NCBI GenBank assembly: GCA_028280615.1
Contig: JANQLK010000013.1
Span: 1 to 38,919 of the forward strand
DNA length: 38,919 nt
Origin: Woeseiaceae bacterium
GTDB lineage: Bacteria > Pseudomonadota > Gammaproteobacteria > Steroidobacterales > Woeseiaceae
Reading direction: 5' to 3'
In this document: positions 7,513 through 15,917 of the stretch, in pieces
How positions within the stretch are numbered: position 1 is the first letter of the stretch
How the letters are laid out: each line of letters starts with the position of its first letter
Program-made: the position numbers and the translations under genes
The notes under the pieces: generated by a model
The model's database searches: none
Seen by the model: only the letters and a program-made list of their open reading frames with translations
Told to the model about the DNA's origin: nothing

Positions 7513-8817
7513 ATGCTTCGCCGGATACCCGGACTGCTGCTCGCGGTTTCCTTCGGACTGCCTTGCATCGCGGCCGAGGTCGACAGCGCCTCGCTGGAGA
7601 CGGACTTGAGCTACGGCTACTCGCAGGCCGCGAGCGCCACGATGCAGGGCATGGTCGAGCTCGTGCCGTCACTCGACCTCGCCCTGGGCGACGGCGTATC
7701 GATGCGCGTGTCCGCGAGGTTGCGGGTGGATGCGAAAGAGGAACTGGAGCCGGGCCGCCCCAACCTCGATACGTTCGCGCCCGGGTCGCGGCCGCTCGAG
7801 CTTGGCACCGCGGGCACGGCCGAACTCCGGGATTTCTACGTCGAGCGCCGTGCCGCCGGCGGGCTCATGCGTTTCGGCAGGCAGCAGATCGTGTGGGGAC
7901 GGCTCGACGGGATCAAAGTCCTGGACCTCGTCAACCCGCAGGATTTCCGCGAGTTCATCCTCGACGATTTCGGCGACTCGCGCATCCCGCTGTGGAGCGC
8001 GTACTTCGACTACAACGTCGGCAGCTGGCGCGCCGAGCTCGCGCTGATCCCCGACGGCACGGGCCACGCGATACCCGTCGAGGGCGCCTGGTTCGAGCTT
8101 ACGGCACCGCGGTTTCGCTTCGGGGCGACGCCGGACCAGCCCGGCCTGCCCATCCTTACCGAGCAGCCCGGCCACGGACTCGGCGATGCGGCCGCGGGGC
8201 TCAGGCTGTCGAGGCAGTTCGACAACCTGGAACTGGCGCTGGTCGCCTACACGGGCAACGATCCTGAACCGCTCGGTCGCCTGGTCTCAGCGGCCGGCGA
8301 GCCGGTGGTCGAACGCTTCCATGAACGCCGCGACGCGTTCGGCGCAAGCGTGGACCTCGGGCTGGGTTCGGCCGTGCTGCGTGCGGAGTACGCCTACCAG
8401 CCTGAGCGAACGTTCAACACCCGCTCGCCCGGGCGGCTGGGGACGGTCGCGCTCGACCAGCATCGCGGCGCAATCGGGCTCGACCTGGACGGGCCCCTGG
8501 AACTGTTCATCAACGTGCAATACCTGGTCGACACGATCTCCGCGGCGCCGGCCGGCCTGGTCCGGCCCGCGAGCGACCGCGTCGCCACGCTGTACGTGAG
8601 GCGATCGTTCGCCTACGACTCGATTGTGCTCGCCGCGCGCTGGTATCACTCGTTCACCGACGAGGACGATCTCGGCGCGATCAGCATCGAGTATGCGCTC
8701 CGCGACGACACGACGATCGAGCTCGCCGCGCAGGCGTTCAGCGGCATCCGCGAAGGGCTGTTCGGGCAGTTCACGGATCGCGATCGCATCACACTGAGCC
8801 TGAGGCACACGTTTTGA
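7513..8817 (+). CDS. DUF1302-like outer-membrane beta-barrel
   Basis: 434 residues with an N-terminal signal peptide (MLRRIPGLLLAVSFGLPCIAA). Alternating amphipathic strands run throughout, and a terminal phenylalanine (SLRHTF) is typical of Bam-inserted barrels. The segment GRQQIVWGRLDGIKVLDLVN, then PQDFREFILDDFGDSRIPLW, is characteristic of DUF1302/alginate-export-type porins found next to MMPL exporters and LolA-like proteins. It begins 3 nt after the RND fusion stop, so the three genes form one operon. It is probably the outer-membrane partner of the exporter; the cargo is not evident. Confidence 0.86.
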   Translation: MLRRIPGLLLAVSFGLPCIAAEVDSASLETDLSYGYSQAASATMQGMVELVPSLDLALGDGVSMRVSARLRVDAKEELEPGRPNLDTFAPGSRPLELGTAGTAELRDFYVERRAAGGLMRFGRQQIVWGRLDGIKVLDLVNPQDFREFILDDFGDSRIPLWSAYFDYNVGSWRAELALIPDGTGHAIPVEGAWFELTAPRFRFGATPDQPGLPILTEQPGHGLGDAAAGLRLSRQFDNLELALVAYTGNDPEPLGRLVSAAGEPVVERFHERRDAFGASVDLGLGSAVLRAEYAYQPERTFNTRSPGRLGTVALDQHRGAIGLDLDGPLELFINVQYLVDTISAAPAGLVRPASDRVATLYVRRSFAYDSIVLAARWYHSFTDEDDLGAISIEYALRDDTTIELAAQAFSGIREGLFGQFTDRDRITLSLRHTF

Positions 8818-8926
8818 GCCGCAATCGCAAACGAATCGAGCAGATGCTCGAACCCGGCGGCGCCTCGAAGACCTATATCGGCATGAGGAGCACCGATCGG
8901 GCGGCATCGGACCGGCAGTGGTTTGT

Positions 8927-9481
8927 CTACGCGTTGCTCTCGTCGATCAGCTCGGCGATTCGCGAACGGGCCGCGGACCAGGCTCGCTCGACCGAACGTT
9001 CCGATACATCGAGCGCCTCGGCGGTCTCCGCCGTGGTCAAGCCCGCGAAGTAGCGGCACTCGAACACGCGAGCGAGGCGTTCATTCTCTTGTTCCACGAT
9101 TCCGAGCATCTCGTCGACCTGCAGCAGGAACTCGGCCTTCTCGTGGCTGTCGTCGCCGATCACGGTATTGACCAGCGTCACATCGTCACGTGCGCGCTTG
9201 TTCGCCGTGATGTAACGAATCTCGTCGATGATGACCTGGCGCATGATCGTCGCGGCAAGCGCGAAGAACTGGCGCCGGTCCGCCGTCTCGATGTCGCCGC
9301 CGGACAACAGCTTCACGAAGGTCTCGTTGACGAGTGTCGTGGCGCCAGTGCCGGCACCGCCGGCCGCGCGCCGGCGCGCCATCCGCTTGAGTTCGGGATA
9401 GAGGATCGTGGCGAGCTGGTTGAACGCGGACTCGTCGCCGTTGCGATGCGCTTCGAGCAGGACCGTCACAGACGAAGACAA
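8927..9481 (-). CDS. ECF-type RNA polymerase sigma factor
   Basis: A 184-residue sigma factor of the ECF class often found with Ser/Thr kinases (Sig70_X6/ECF43-like). Region 2 is seen in HRNGDESAFNQLATILYPEL and the FFALAATIMRQVIIDEIR segment; region 4 ends with TTAETAEALDVSERSVERAW, a sigma-4 helix-turn-helix. The TTG at 9479-9481 is preferred because GGGAG lies 6 nt upstream and the protein then begins SSSVTVLLEAHRNGDE, as in relatives. A TTG at 9562 would extend it almost into the divergent kinase start. No anti-sigma gene is adjacent; regulation by the divergent kinase is the likely mechanism, by analogy with known ECF-kinase pairs. Confidence 0.88.
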   Translation of the reverse strand: MSSSVTVLLEAHRNGDESAFNQLATILYPELKRMARRRAAGGAGTGATTLVNETFVKLLSGGDIETADRRQFFALAATIMRQVIIDEIRYITANKRARDDVTLVNTVIGDDSHEKAEFLLQVDEMLGIVEQENERLARVFECRYFAGLTTAETAEALDVSERSVERAWSAARSRIAELIDESNA

Positions 9482-9576
9482 TACGAACTCCCGGGCAGAT
9501 ACCCTCCGTGGCCGAAAAATGTTGCACAAATTAGTCAGTTCCCGCAATAGACCAGGAAGCAAAAGGGGTGAGCAGC

Positions 9577-12357
9577 ATGACCGACAGTGATTCGTTCAAG
9601 ACCGGCGGCGGGCTATCCGGGCTCGGCAGGACGCTCAGTGACGACCCGCTGATCGGGCAGGTTTTCGGCAGCTACCGGATAAAGGCGCTGCTTGCCGAGG
9701 GCGGCATGGGACGCGTCTACCGGGCGGTGCGCGCCGACGGGCAGTTCGACCGCGAGGTTGCAATCAAGGTCCTGCCACCCGGGCTCGGCAGAGAATACAG
9801 CCAGCGCTTCGAGCAGGAACGCCAGATACTTGCCGCGCTCTCGCACCCGAACATCGCGCAGCTCTTCGATGCCGGCCTGTCCGATTCGGGCAGCCTGTAT
9901 CTCGTCATGGAGTTCATCGAAGGAATGCCCATCGACGAGTTCGTCCGAGCACGCAAGTCAGGCACGAAGGACAAGACGCGGCTCATGCTGGCACTCGGCG
10001 AGGCGCTGGCGTTCGCGCACTCCAGGCTGGTCGTGCACCGTGACCTCAAGCCGTCCAACGTGCTCGTCACCAACGACGGCGACATCAGGCTGCTCGACTT
10101 CGGCATCGCCAAGATCCTCGAGGCGCCCGACAGCGTCACGGTCGAAAGCCGGCCGATGACCCCGAAGTACGCGAGCCCCGAGCAGCTGCTCAACGAGCCG
10201 ATCTCGGTCGCGAGCGACATCTACCAGCTCGGCCTGTTGTTCCTGTCGCTGTTCGAACAGCGCGGCGACCTGCGGGAGGACACCCAGGCCTCGGCCACCG
10301 AGCGAGCCGTGAACAAGACCTCGATCACGGTCGAGTCACGCCTCGCCGAGAAGCTGCCCGTCGAACTCGACGCGATCATCAACCGTTGCCTCCGTGCCGA
10401 ACCCGGCGAACGCTACGCGTCGGCGACCGCCCTCGGTGTCGATCTGCGCAACTACCTCGGCGGCTACCCGGTCAGTGCGCGCAACCCGGGTACGGCGCAG
10501 CGCGCGATGAAATTCGTGAAGCGCAACACCGCCGCGACGGGGTTTGCCCTGCTCGCGCTGGCCATCGCGATCGGCGGCACGGCTTCGTACACGATCAACA
10601 TGGCACAGGCACGACGAGTCGCGGAGCAGCGCGCCGAAACCGCAAGCCAGACGCTCAGGGCCATGTCGACCCTGATCGCCGACACCTACTCGGAACTCAT
10701 CGAAACCCGCGGCTCGCGGGCCTCGGGGACGGATGCCGATCAGGAGCTCCAGAACGAGCCGCTCAGGCTCGTGCTCGAGCGCACCGAGCGTCTCATCGAC
10801 TCCGTGGTCGCGGATCAGCCCGAGCTGCGCGCCGAATTGCTGCAGGTGCAGGGCATGACGAACCGGGAGTTGAACCGCTTGGACAGGGCCGAGCGGCAGC
10901 TCAAGGAGGCGCTGTCGCTAATGCGCGAACATGGCGATCACGTTGGCGAGGTGACGGCACTTCGCGAACTGATGGAACTTCACTCGATGCTGGAGCAGGC
11001 CGCGGCAGCCCGTGAATACCAGGAAATGGCGCTCGCCGTAATGGACGAGGAACCCGTTCCGCCCGGAGTCCGCGCAAGCACCCTGGCAACGGCAACGGTC
11101 GTCGAGGTCGACGCCGGCAATTTCGAACGCGCCCTGCAGTTCGGCCGGGAAGGGATAGCGCTTCTCGAGGCAACCCTGGACGAACCGACTATCGACCTCG
11201 CCCGCGCGTACGAGCAGCTCGGGGAGTTGTACATGCGCCTGGAGAACCCCGGATTGTCGCGCGAGTGGAACCTCAAGGCCATCGATCTGTATACCGAACT
11301 GGAGGGCCCAAGCTACCGGGGCCTGTCGACCGCGTACAACTCCCTCGCCTACTCGCACGTACTCGAAGGCGACTATGCGGCCGGCCTCGAGTACCTGCGC
11401 CTGAGTCTGGAGGTCTCGCGCGCCAACTTCGGTGAGAATCACATTCGCTACGCAGCCGGCCTCATGAACCTCGGTATCACGCTGCGGCGAATGGGCCGCT
11501 ACGAGGAAGCGATCGACCGCTTCGCGCGTGCCAGCACGATCGTCGATGCCCTGCAGGGCGACTACACGGCGCGACGAGTCTCCCTCAACATCAACCTCGG
11601 CAATACCTATAGAAACCTCGGCGATAGCGCCGTCGCCGCGCGGATTTACGAGGAGGCGCTCGCCATGGCCGGGCGCGAAGACGTTCCGCCCCGCAATCGC
11701 GCCGCGCTGCTCAACAACAGCGGCGACCTCATGATGATTCGCGGCGACCTCGACGGCGCGCTCGAGCGGCTCGAGCTCGCGCGAGCGCTCAAGAGGGATA
11801 TCTACGGGGAGGACAACATTTCGACGGCCCGAACGCTGCTGCTGCTCGCGCAGGCGCACATGGCCACGGACAACCTCGACCCCGTACCCGCGCTACTCAG
11901 GCAGGCGGAGGACAGCTACGTCGCGAGCTACGGTCGGGACGATCGCAAGCTCTCGTTCATGGAGCTCGTGACGGGACGGTACCGGCTCAAGACCGGCGAC
12001 GTCGCGGGTGCGCGGGACATTTTGCGGTCCGCGCACGAACACCGCCTCGAGGCACACGCGGCAGACAGCATCCTCGTGCTCTCTCCGCTGTTTGCGCTCG
12101 TCGAGCTCGAACTGACCGCGGGCAACTCGAACCAGGCCCGGGCATGGCTCGAGAAAACGCGAGCCGCCGTGGCGCAGCTTAAGGAAACGCATCCGGAGTT
12201 TATCGAGGCCGGCCTCCTCGAGGCGGAAGTGCTCGCCGCCGAAGGACGGAGCGCCGAGGCTCGATCCGTGGCAACCCGTACGCTCGCGCTCGTCGATGAG
12301 CATTTTCCGGGCCGGCGCGACTGGGCCGGCCGGCTGACGGCGGTTCAGGCACGCTAG
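9577..12357 (+). CDS. Membrane Ser/Thr protein kinase with TPR-like region
   Basis: 926 residues. An N-terminal Hanks-type kinase domain spans about 33-295: glycine loop LAEGGMGRVYRA (39-50), lysine in VAIK (K64), HRDLKPSN (154-161), DFG (174-176) and a SPE variant of the APE motif, so it should be active. One transmembrane helix (about 319-341) places the C-terminal half in the periplasm. Residues about 360-926 are helical and look like degenerate TPR repeats. The ATG at 9577 follows AAGGGG; a GTG at 9568 is the alternative. It is divergent from the ECF sigma gene, suggesting phosphorylation-controlled sigma activity. The signal sensed is unknown. Confidence 0.92.
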   Translation: MTDSDSFKTGGGLSGLGRTLSDDPLIGQVFGSYRIKALLAEGGMGRVYRAVRADGQFDREVAIKVLPPGLGREYSQRFEQERQILAALSHPNIAQLFDAGLSDSGSLYLVMEFIEGMPIDEFVRARKSGTKDKTRLMLALGEALAFAHSRLVVHRDLKPSNVLVTNDGDIRLLDFGIAKILEAPDSVTVESRPMTPKYASPEQLLNEPISVASDIYQLGLLFLSLFEQRGDLREDTQASATERAVNKTSITVESRLAEKLPVELDAIINRCLRAEPGERYASATALGVDLRNYLGGYPVSARNPGTAQRAMKFVKRNTAATGFALLALAIAIGGTASYTINMAQARRVAEQRAETASQTLRAMSTLIADTYSELIETRGSRASGTDADQELQNEPLRLVLERTERLIDSVVADQPELRAELLQVQGMTNRELNRLDRAERQLKEALSLMREHGDHVGEVTALRELMELHSMLEQAAAAREYQEMALAVMDEEPVPPGVRASTLATATVVEVDAGNFERALQFGREGIALLEATLDEPTIDLARAYEQLGELYMRLENPGLSREWNLKAIDLYTELEGPSYRGLSTAYNSLAYSHVLEGDYAAGLEYLRLSLEVSRANFGENHIRYAAGLMNLGITLRRMGRYEEAIDRFARASTIVDALQGDYTARRVSLNINLGNTYRNLGDSAVAARIYEEALAMAGREDVPPRNRAALLNNSGDLMMIRGDLDGALERLELARALKRDIYGEDNISTARTLLLLAQAHMATDNLDPVPALLRQAEDSYVASYGRDDRKLSFMELVTGRYRLKTGDVAGARDILRSAHEHRLEAHAADSILVLSPLFALVELELTAGNSNQARAWLEKTRAAVAQLKETHPEFIEAGLLEAEVLAAEGRSAEARSVATRTLALVDEHFPGRRDWAGRLTAVQAR

Positions 12358-12363
12358 TAGCGG

Positions 12364-13146
12364 TCATTCCGGCCGCCGGAACTTGAGCAGGAAGCGATCC
12401 GTGCGTCCGCGGATCGCCGGGTCGAATATCGGCGTTAGCCGATCGTCGTCGGGGTTCGCGAGGAAGTGCGCCTCGTCGACCAGCTCGAATCCGGCCGTCA
12501 GCACTTCGCGAATCACGGTATCCCGCTCGATGCGATGGCTGTCGGCGACCAGCGAAATCCCGCTGCCCTCGGCGGCGCTGTGATCGCCGACGATGTAGTA
12601 TCCGCCCGGCTTCAGCGCCGCGTAGACCGATCGGTTGAACCGATTCACGTCGATCTCCTGCCAATGCAGATCGTGATAGATGTTGTTCAGGATCGCGGCG
12701 TCCAGCCCCTCCTCAATTTCAAGGCCATCGTCCGACTGCCGGCTGACAAGGACGTTCGGGTAGGCACGAACCGACTCGGCGAGGCGCCCGTTGACACCGT
12801 CGAACAGTGCCTCGATGAAGTCCGCGTTCGTCGCGTAGACCTGCCCCGAACGGCCCACGGTCGGGGCCAGCAGGCGCGCGACGTAGCCGCCGCCGGCGTT
12901 GATGTCCGCGACGGCGTCGCCGTCGGCGACGTCGATGAACGCCAGGAACTCGGCCGGCCGGCGTGCCGCATCCTGGTCCCGATCCCGATCGCTGCGATGC
13001 GGCGATGCGATCGCGGCGGCGATACGCGCCGAATCCGCATCGCCGGCAGGCAGGCCCGGGCTCCAGGCCGCCACCAGACAAGCGGCGACGATCGCGAACG
13101 CAGCAAGCCGCGATTGCGCGCGGCCAGCCGTGTCGATCGGGCTCAT
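12364..13146 (-). CDS. Exported class I SAM methyltransferase-like protein
   Basis: 260 residues. An N-terminal hydrophobic signal segment (LAAFAIVAACLVAAWSPGLPAG) precedes a Rossmann methyltransferase fold. The SAM-site motif is AVADINAGGGYVARLLAP, with an acidic stretch LDAAILNNIYHDLHW and then LKPGGYYIVGDH, which resembles the COG4798 predicted methyltransferases. Its start overlaps the upstream stop as ATGA, so the two are co-translated. An exported SAM-dependent enzyme is puzzling because SAM is cytoplasmic; the N-terminus may be a membrane anchor, or the fold may serve another purpose. An upstream in-frame start at 13179 would read through the neighbour and is not preferred. Confidence 0.85.
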   Translation of the reverse strand: MSPIDTAGRAQSRLAAFAIVAACLVAAWSPGLPAGDADSARIAAAIASPHRSDRDRDQDAARRPAEFLAFIDVADGDAVADINAGGGYVARLLAPTVGRSGQVYATNADFIEALFDGVNGRLAESVRAYPNVLVSRQSDDGLEIEEGLDAAILNNIYHDLHWQEIDVNRFNRSVYAALKPGGYYIVGDHSAAEGSGISLVADSHRIERDTVIREVLTAGFELVDEAHFLANPDDDRLTPIFDPAIRGRTDRFLLKFRRPE

Positions 13147-13814
13147 GAGCGACTGACGTCGGGCAGCTGACCGGCGCATGCCGCGGCTACATCGGACGAA
13201 TCGGAGCCGCGCTCGACCATCGAGATCATGTAGCCGTGAATGCCCTCGCCCGTGATGAAGGGATAGCCCCTGTTCGATCCGAGACCCAGTTCCTGCGAGC
13301 CGCCGATGTCCTCGTCGCTGAGATTCGGCGCATAGAACATCACGTGCGGCGGAATGACCATCAGCTCGGCATTCGTCGCGTTCCAGACGTAGTTGAACTC
13401 CGACATCATATAGGAGATTCCGGGGCGCGCCGGCGCTTCGAAGTCGCCGCGCTCGACGGCGGCGAGGAATCGCTCACGACGCTCCGCCGCCTCAATGCCT
13501 TCGAGCGCCCATTCGCTGCGCTGAATGATGGCCGGGATCACGGTGTCGGCTCCGGCCGCGTCCGGGCACTGGGGTATGAGGGCGTCGGCGTGATTGCGCT
13601 CGACGATGCAGGTAAACGGCCCGTCCCCTTGGCGCTCGAGTTCGAATCCCGCGGCGGTCCGGACGTAAACGGATGCATCGTCCCTCAAGGCTTGTGGCAG
13701 TGCCGACAGCGCCAGCGCCGTTTCGCAGGCGGGTGTCAGCAGGTTCTGGTCCGCGGCGGAAGTCGCGCCGGCCATGAGTACGGCCGCCGCCGCCGGCAAG
13801 GGTGCGTATCGCAT
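13143..13814 (-). CDS. Periplasmic protein of unknown function
   Basis: 223 residues with a signal peptide (MRYAPLPAAAAVLMAGATSA, mature start near ADQN). I do not recognise a family. Visible features are three cysteines in the first half (LLTPACET, FTCIVERNH, IPQCPDA) and a fourth near the C-terminus. A central segment, ISYMMSEFNYVWNATNAEL, precedes VIPPHVMFYAPNLSDEDIG. The chosen ATG is preceded by GGAG. The gene lies downstream of the LytS/LytTR pair and overlaps the exported methyltransferase by 4 nt, so those two act together. The MFYAPN segment followed by GYPFITGEGIHGYMI suggests a compact globular domain that may bind a ligand; this is a guess. Confidence 0.75.
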   Translation of the reverse strand: MRYAPLPAAAAVLMAGATSAADQNLLTPACETALALSALPQALRDDASVYVRTAAGFELERQGDGPFTCIVERNHADALIPQCPDAAGADTVIPAIIQRSEWALEGIEAAERRERFLAAVERGDFEAPARPGISYMMSEFNYVWNATNAELMVIPPHVMFYAPNLSDEDIGGSQELGLGSNRGYPFITGEGIHGYMISMVERGSDSSDVAAACAGQLPDVSRS

Positions 13815-13884
13815 GTTCGGTTTCTCCGGGCGTTGGGTACGCGGCCGAGTCTGCGCCGTCAGGCGCGGCCGCTCACGCGGCACT

Positions 13885-13910
13885 TTGACAGCGGCGCGGA
13901 TTTCTTGACA
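13885..13910. promoter_or_regulatory. Direct repeat, possible LytTR binding site
   Basis: TTGACA occurs at 13885-13890 and again at 13905-13910, 20 bp start to start, 70-95 bp upstream of the periplasmic-protein start. LytTR regulators bind two short direct repeats about two helical turns apart, and the LytTR regulator is encoded just upstream. The repeat is short, so this is weak. Confidence 0.3.
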
Positions 13911-13917
13911 CGGGTCG

Positions 13918-15048
13918 TTACGGCGAGTGAACGGTGCCGTTCAGCGGGATACGAATGACGGACGCGTAGCCGGTGCCGGTGCGGCCCGACTCGACGCCGG
14001 CCTCCTCGCCGTAGCGCAGGCGCAGACGTTCGCGCAGGTTGGCGATCCCGAGCTGTGGTCCTTCAGCAGCCGACGTCGTCTGGCCATCGTCGACGACGCC
14101 CACCTCGAGCGCATTGTCGGCGATCTGCGCGATGACCGTGACGGTCACGGGACGGGCGGACCGGCTAACGCCATGCTTGACCGCGTTTTCGACCAGCGGC
14201 TGCAGCACGAAGGTCGGCACGCGGAGCGAGCGTGCCTCATCGGCGACCTGCCATTCGACAACGAGACGTTCGGCGAATCGGGTCCGTTCCAGCGCGAGAT
14301 AGGCCCTCGCGAAGTTCAGCTCATCGGCTAACGGCACCTCGGTCGTTTGCGACAGGCGCAGCGCGCGGCGCAGCAGATCGGCGAGCTGTTCCAGCGCGTG
14401 GTACGCACGATCCGGCTGGCTCGAGTCGATCAGCGCGCCGATCGAGTTCAGGGCATTGAACAGCAGATGCGGGTTCATCTGCATGCGCAGCGAGTCCGCC
14501 CGCGCAAGATTCAGCTTGCTGTCGAGCTCTGCGGCCAGCACCCGGGCGTTGCTGGCCTCGCGCTGACGCAGCAGGCTCAGGCGGTAGAACTTGATCGCCA
14601 GGCAGCACAGCACGATCAGTGCGTAGGTGAAGGCGCTCATCGAATGATAGCCGATGGCACGAGGACCGATCAGCCATTCGCGCCAGGTCTCCTGATGTGC
14701 GACGAAACCGAAAATGAAGGTCAGCACCAGCAGGACGAGCAGATGCGTCGGCACGGCGATCAAGAGGCCTCTGCCACGATAGGGCAGTGCGTCGGTCAGC
14801 CGATACAACAACGGTGCGGCCAGACCCCACATGTAGTAGTACAGGCCGATCTTCCTGAACATCGCCCACCAGAGTTCAACGCCTTCGGCGCCCATACCGA
14901 GGTAGGCCGACGTCGTCGGAATCGCCGCGAGCAGAGTCCAGCCGAGGAACGACAGTACGACGATTCGCCAGTGCCGCTTGAGACGATCCCGGGCCCTGGC
15001 GAACGTTGCGGCCGGGCGCGTCGCTTGCGCGATTGTGTCGTCTGTCAC
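13918..15048 (-). CDS. LytS/YehU-type sensor histidine kinase
   Basis: 376 residues. The N-terminal half has about four hydrophobic segments (near 28-50, 65-83, 97-118, 138-155) with little periplasmic loop. A His_kinase domain follows with phospho-acceptor H194 in SLRMQMNPHLLFNALNSIG, then an HATPase domain with N-box VLQPLVENAVKHGV (N288) and a late glycine-rich GIANLRERL. This is the class that partners with LytTR regulators. Its start overlaps the regulator stop by 4 nt (ATGA). The ligand is unknown. The next genes downstream, the periplasmic protein and exported methyltransferase, are candidate targets. Confidence 0.92.
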   Translation of the reverse strand: MTDDTIAQATRPAATFARARDRLKRHWRIVVLSFLGWTLLAAIPTTSAYLGMGAEGVELWWAMFRKIGLYYYMWGLAAPLLYRLTDALPYRGRGLLIAVPTHLLVLLVLTFIFGFVAHQETWREWLIGPRAIGYHSMSAFTYALIVLCCLAIKFYRLSLLRQREASNARVLAAELDSKLNLARADSLRMQMNPHLLFNALNSIGALIDSSQPDRAYHALEQLADLLRRALRLSQTTEVPLADELNFARAYLALERTRFAERLVVEWQVADEARSLRVPTFVLQPLVENAVKHGVSRSARPVTVTVIAQIADNALEVGVVDDGQTTSAAEGPQLGIANLRERLRLRYGEEAGVESGRTGTGYASVIRIPLNGTVHSP

Positions 15049-15821
15049 GTGCGCGCGTTCTCGCGCGCAGACGCGAGCAGGTTGGCGATCAGCGGCTTAC
15101 GATTGCGCGCGACGTCGTGCGTGCTGCCGTCGCTCATTCGAACCCGGTAGCGTCCGTCGCTTTTCACCACGGATACGACGTGGCGACGGTTGACGAGCGT
15201 CGAGCGGTGGATGCGCAGAAGTGAGCGATCCGCGAGCCCGCGGCCGAACTGGCGCAGCGATTGCGATACGACGTACTTGCCTGAATCGACCGTGTGCAGT
15301 TCGACGTACTGGTTCGCTGCGGCGACCCAGACGATGTCGGCGGGCATGAGGCTCACGAGTTCGTCGCCGTTGCGCACGACGATCGGCTCCGGGCCATGCT
15401 CCGGACGCGGACCGCCGAGAATCGAGTGCCGCGCCCGGGCGATCGCGCCGGCGAAGCGTTTCTTGCTGACCGGCTTTACGAGATAGTCGCGCACGGCGAG
15501 CTCGAAGGCCTGCAGCGCGAAGCTGTCGTGCGCGGTGACGAATACGACGTAAGGCGGCTCGTCCATCGACAGAAGCTGCTCAGCGACGGAAATGCCGTCC
15601 AGGCAGGGCATCTGTATGTCGAGCAGGACGAGCTCGGGCGCCGCGGCCTCGATCGCGGCGAGCGCCTCCGACCCGGTTGCGGCCGCCCCGATCAGCTCGA
15701 GCGTCGCGTCACGCCGGACGAGGTTGCTTAAGAGTTCTCTCGCGAGCGGCTCGTCGTCGGCGACGAGCGTGCGAACGCGGCGAACCGGTCCGCGCGGACG
15801 ATTGGTGAAACTATCCCGCAC
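15045..15821 (-). CDS. LytTR-family response regulator
   Basis: 258 residues: a receiver domain (acidic pair D22/D23, phospho-acceptor D68 in LVLLDIQMPCLDG, conserved K116 in YLVKPVSKK), followed by a LytTR DNA-binding domain from about 150 (PIVVRNGDELVSLMPADIVW, later LLRIHRSTLVNRRHV). LytTR proteins bind short direct repeats as dimers. It is the first gene of the pair with the LytS kinase. It lies 96 nt downstream of the SSS symporter stop on the same strand, so some readthrough from the sugar cluster is possible. Confidence 0.93.
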   Translation of the reverse strand: MRDSFTNRPRGPVRRVRTLVADDEPLARELLSNLVRRDATLELIGAAATGSEALAAIEAAAPELVLLDIQMPCLDGISVAEQLLSMDEPPYVVFVTAHDSFALQAFELAVRDYLVKPVSKKRFAGAIARARHSILGGPRPEHGPEPIVVRNGDELVSLMPADIVWVAAANQYVELHTVDSGKYVVSQSLRQFGRGLADRSLLRIHRSTLVNRRHVVSVVKSDGRYRVRMSDGSTHDVARNRKPLIANLLASARENART

Positions 15822-15917
15822 ACTGGCATTGGATCACGCAGGCGTCGAAAGTTCGAGTCGCGGCTTGCAAGCGGCACGCCTGGCCGGGGAACGGCGGGCC
15901 GGCTGACTACGTCATGC

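Noticed and set aside
8814..9053. Small rightward ORF after the beta-barrel gene
   Set aside because: It overlaps the sigma factor gene antisense, lacks a ribosome site and shows no family features.
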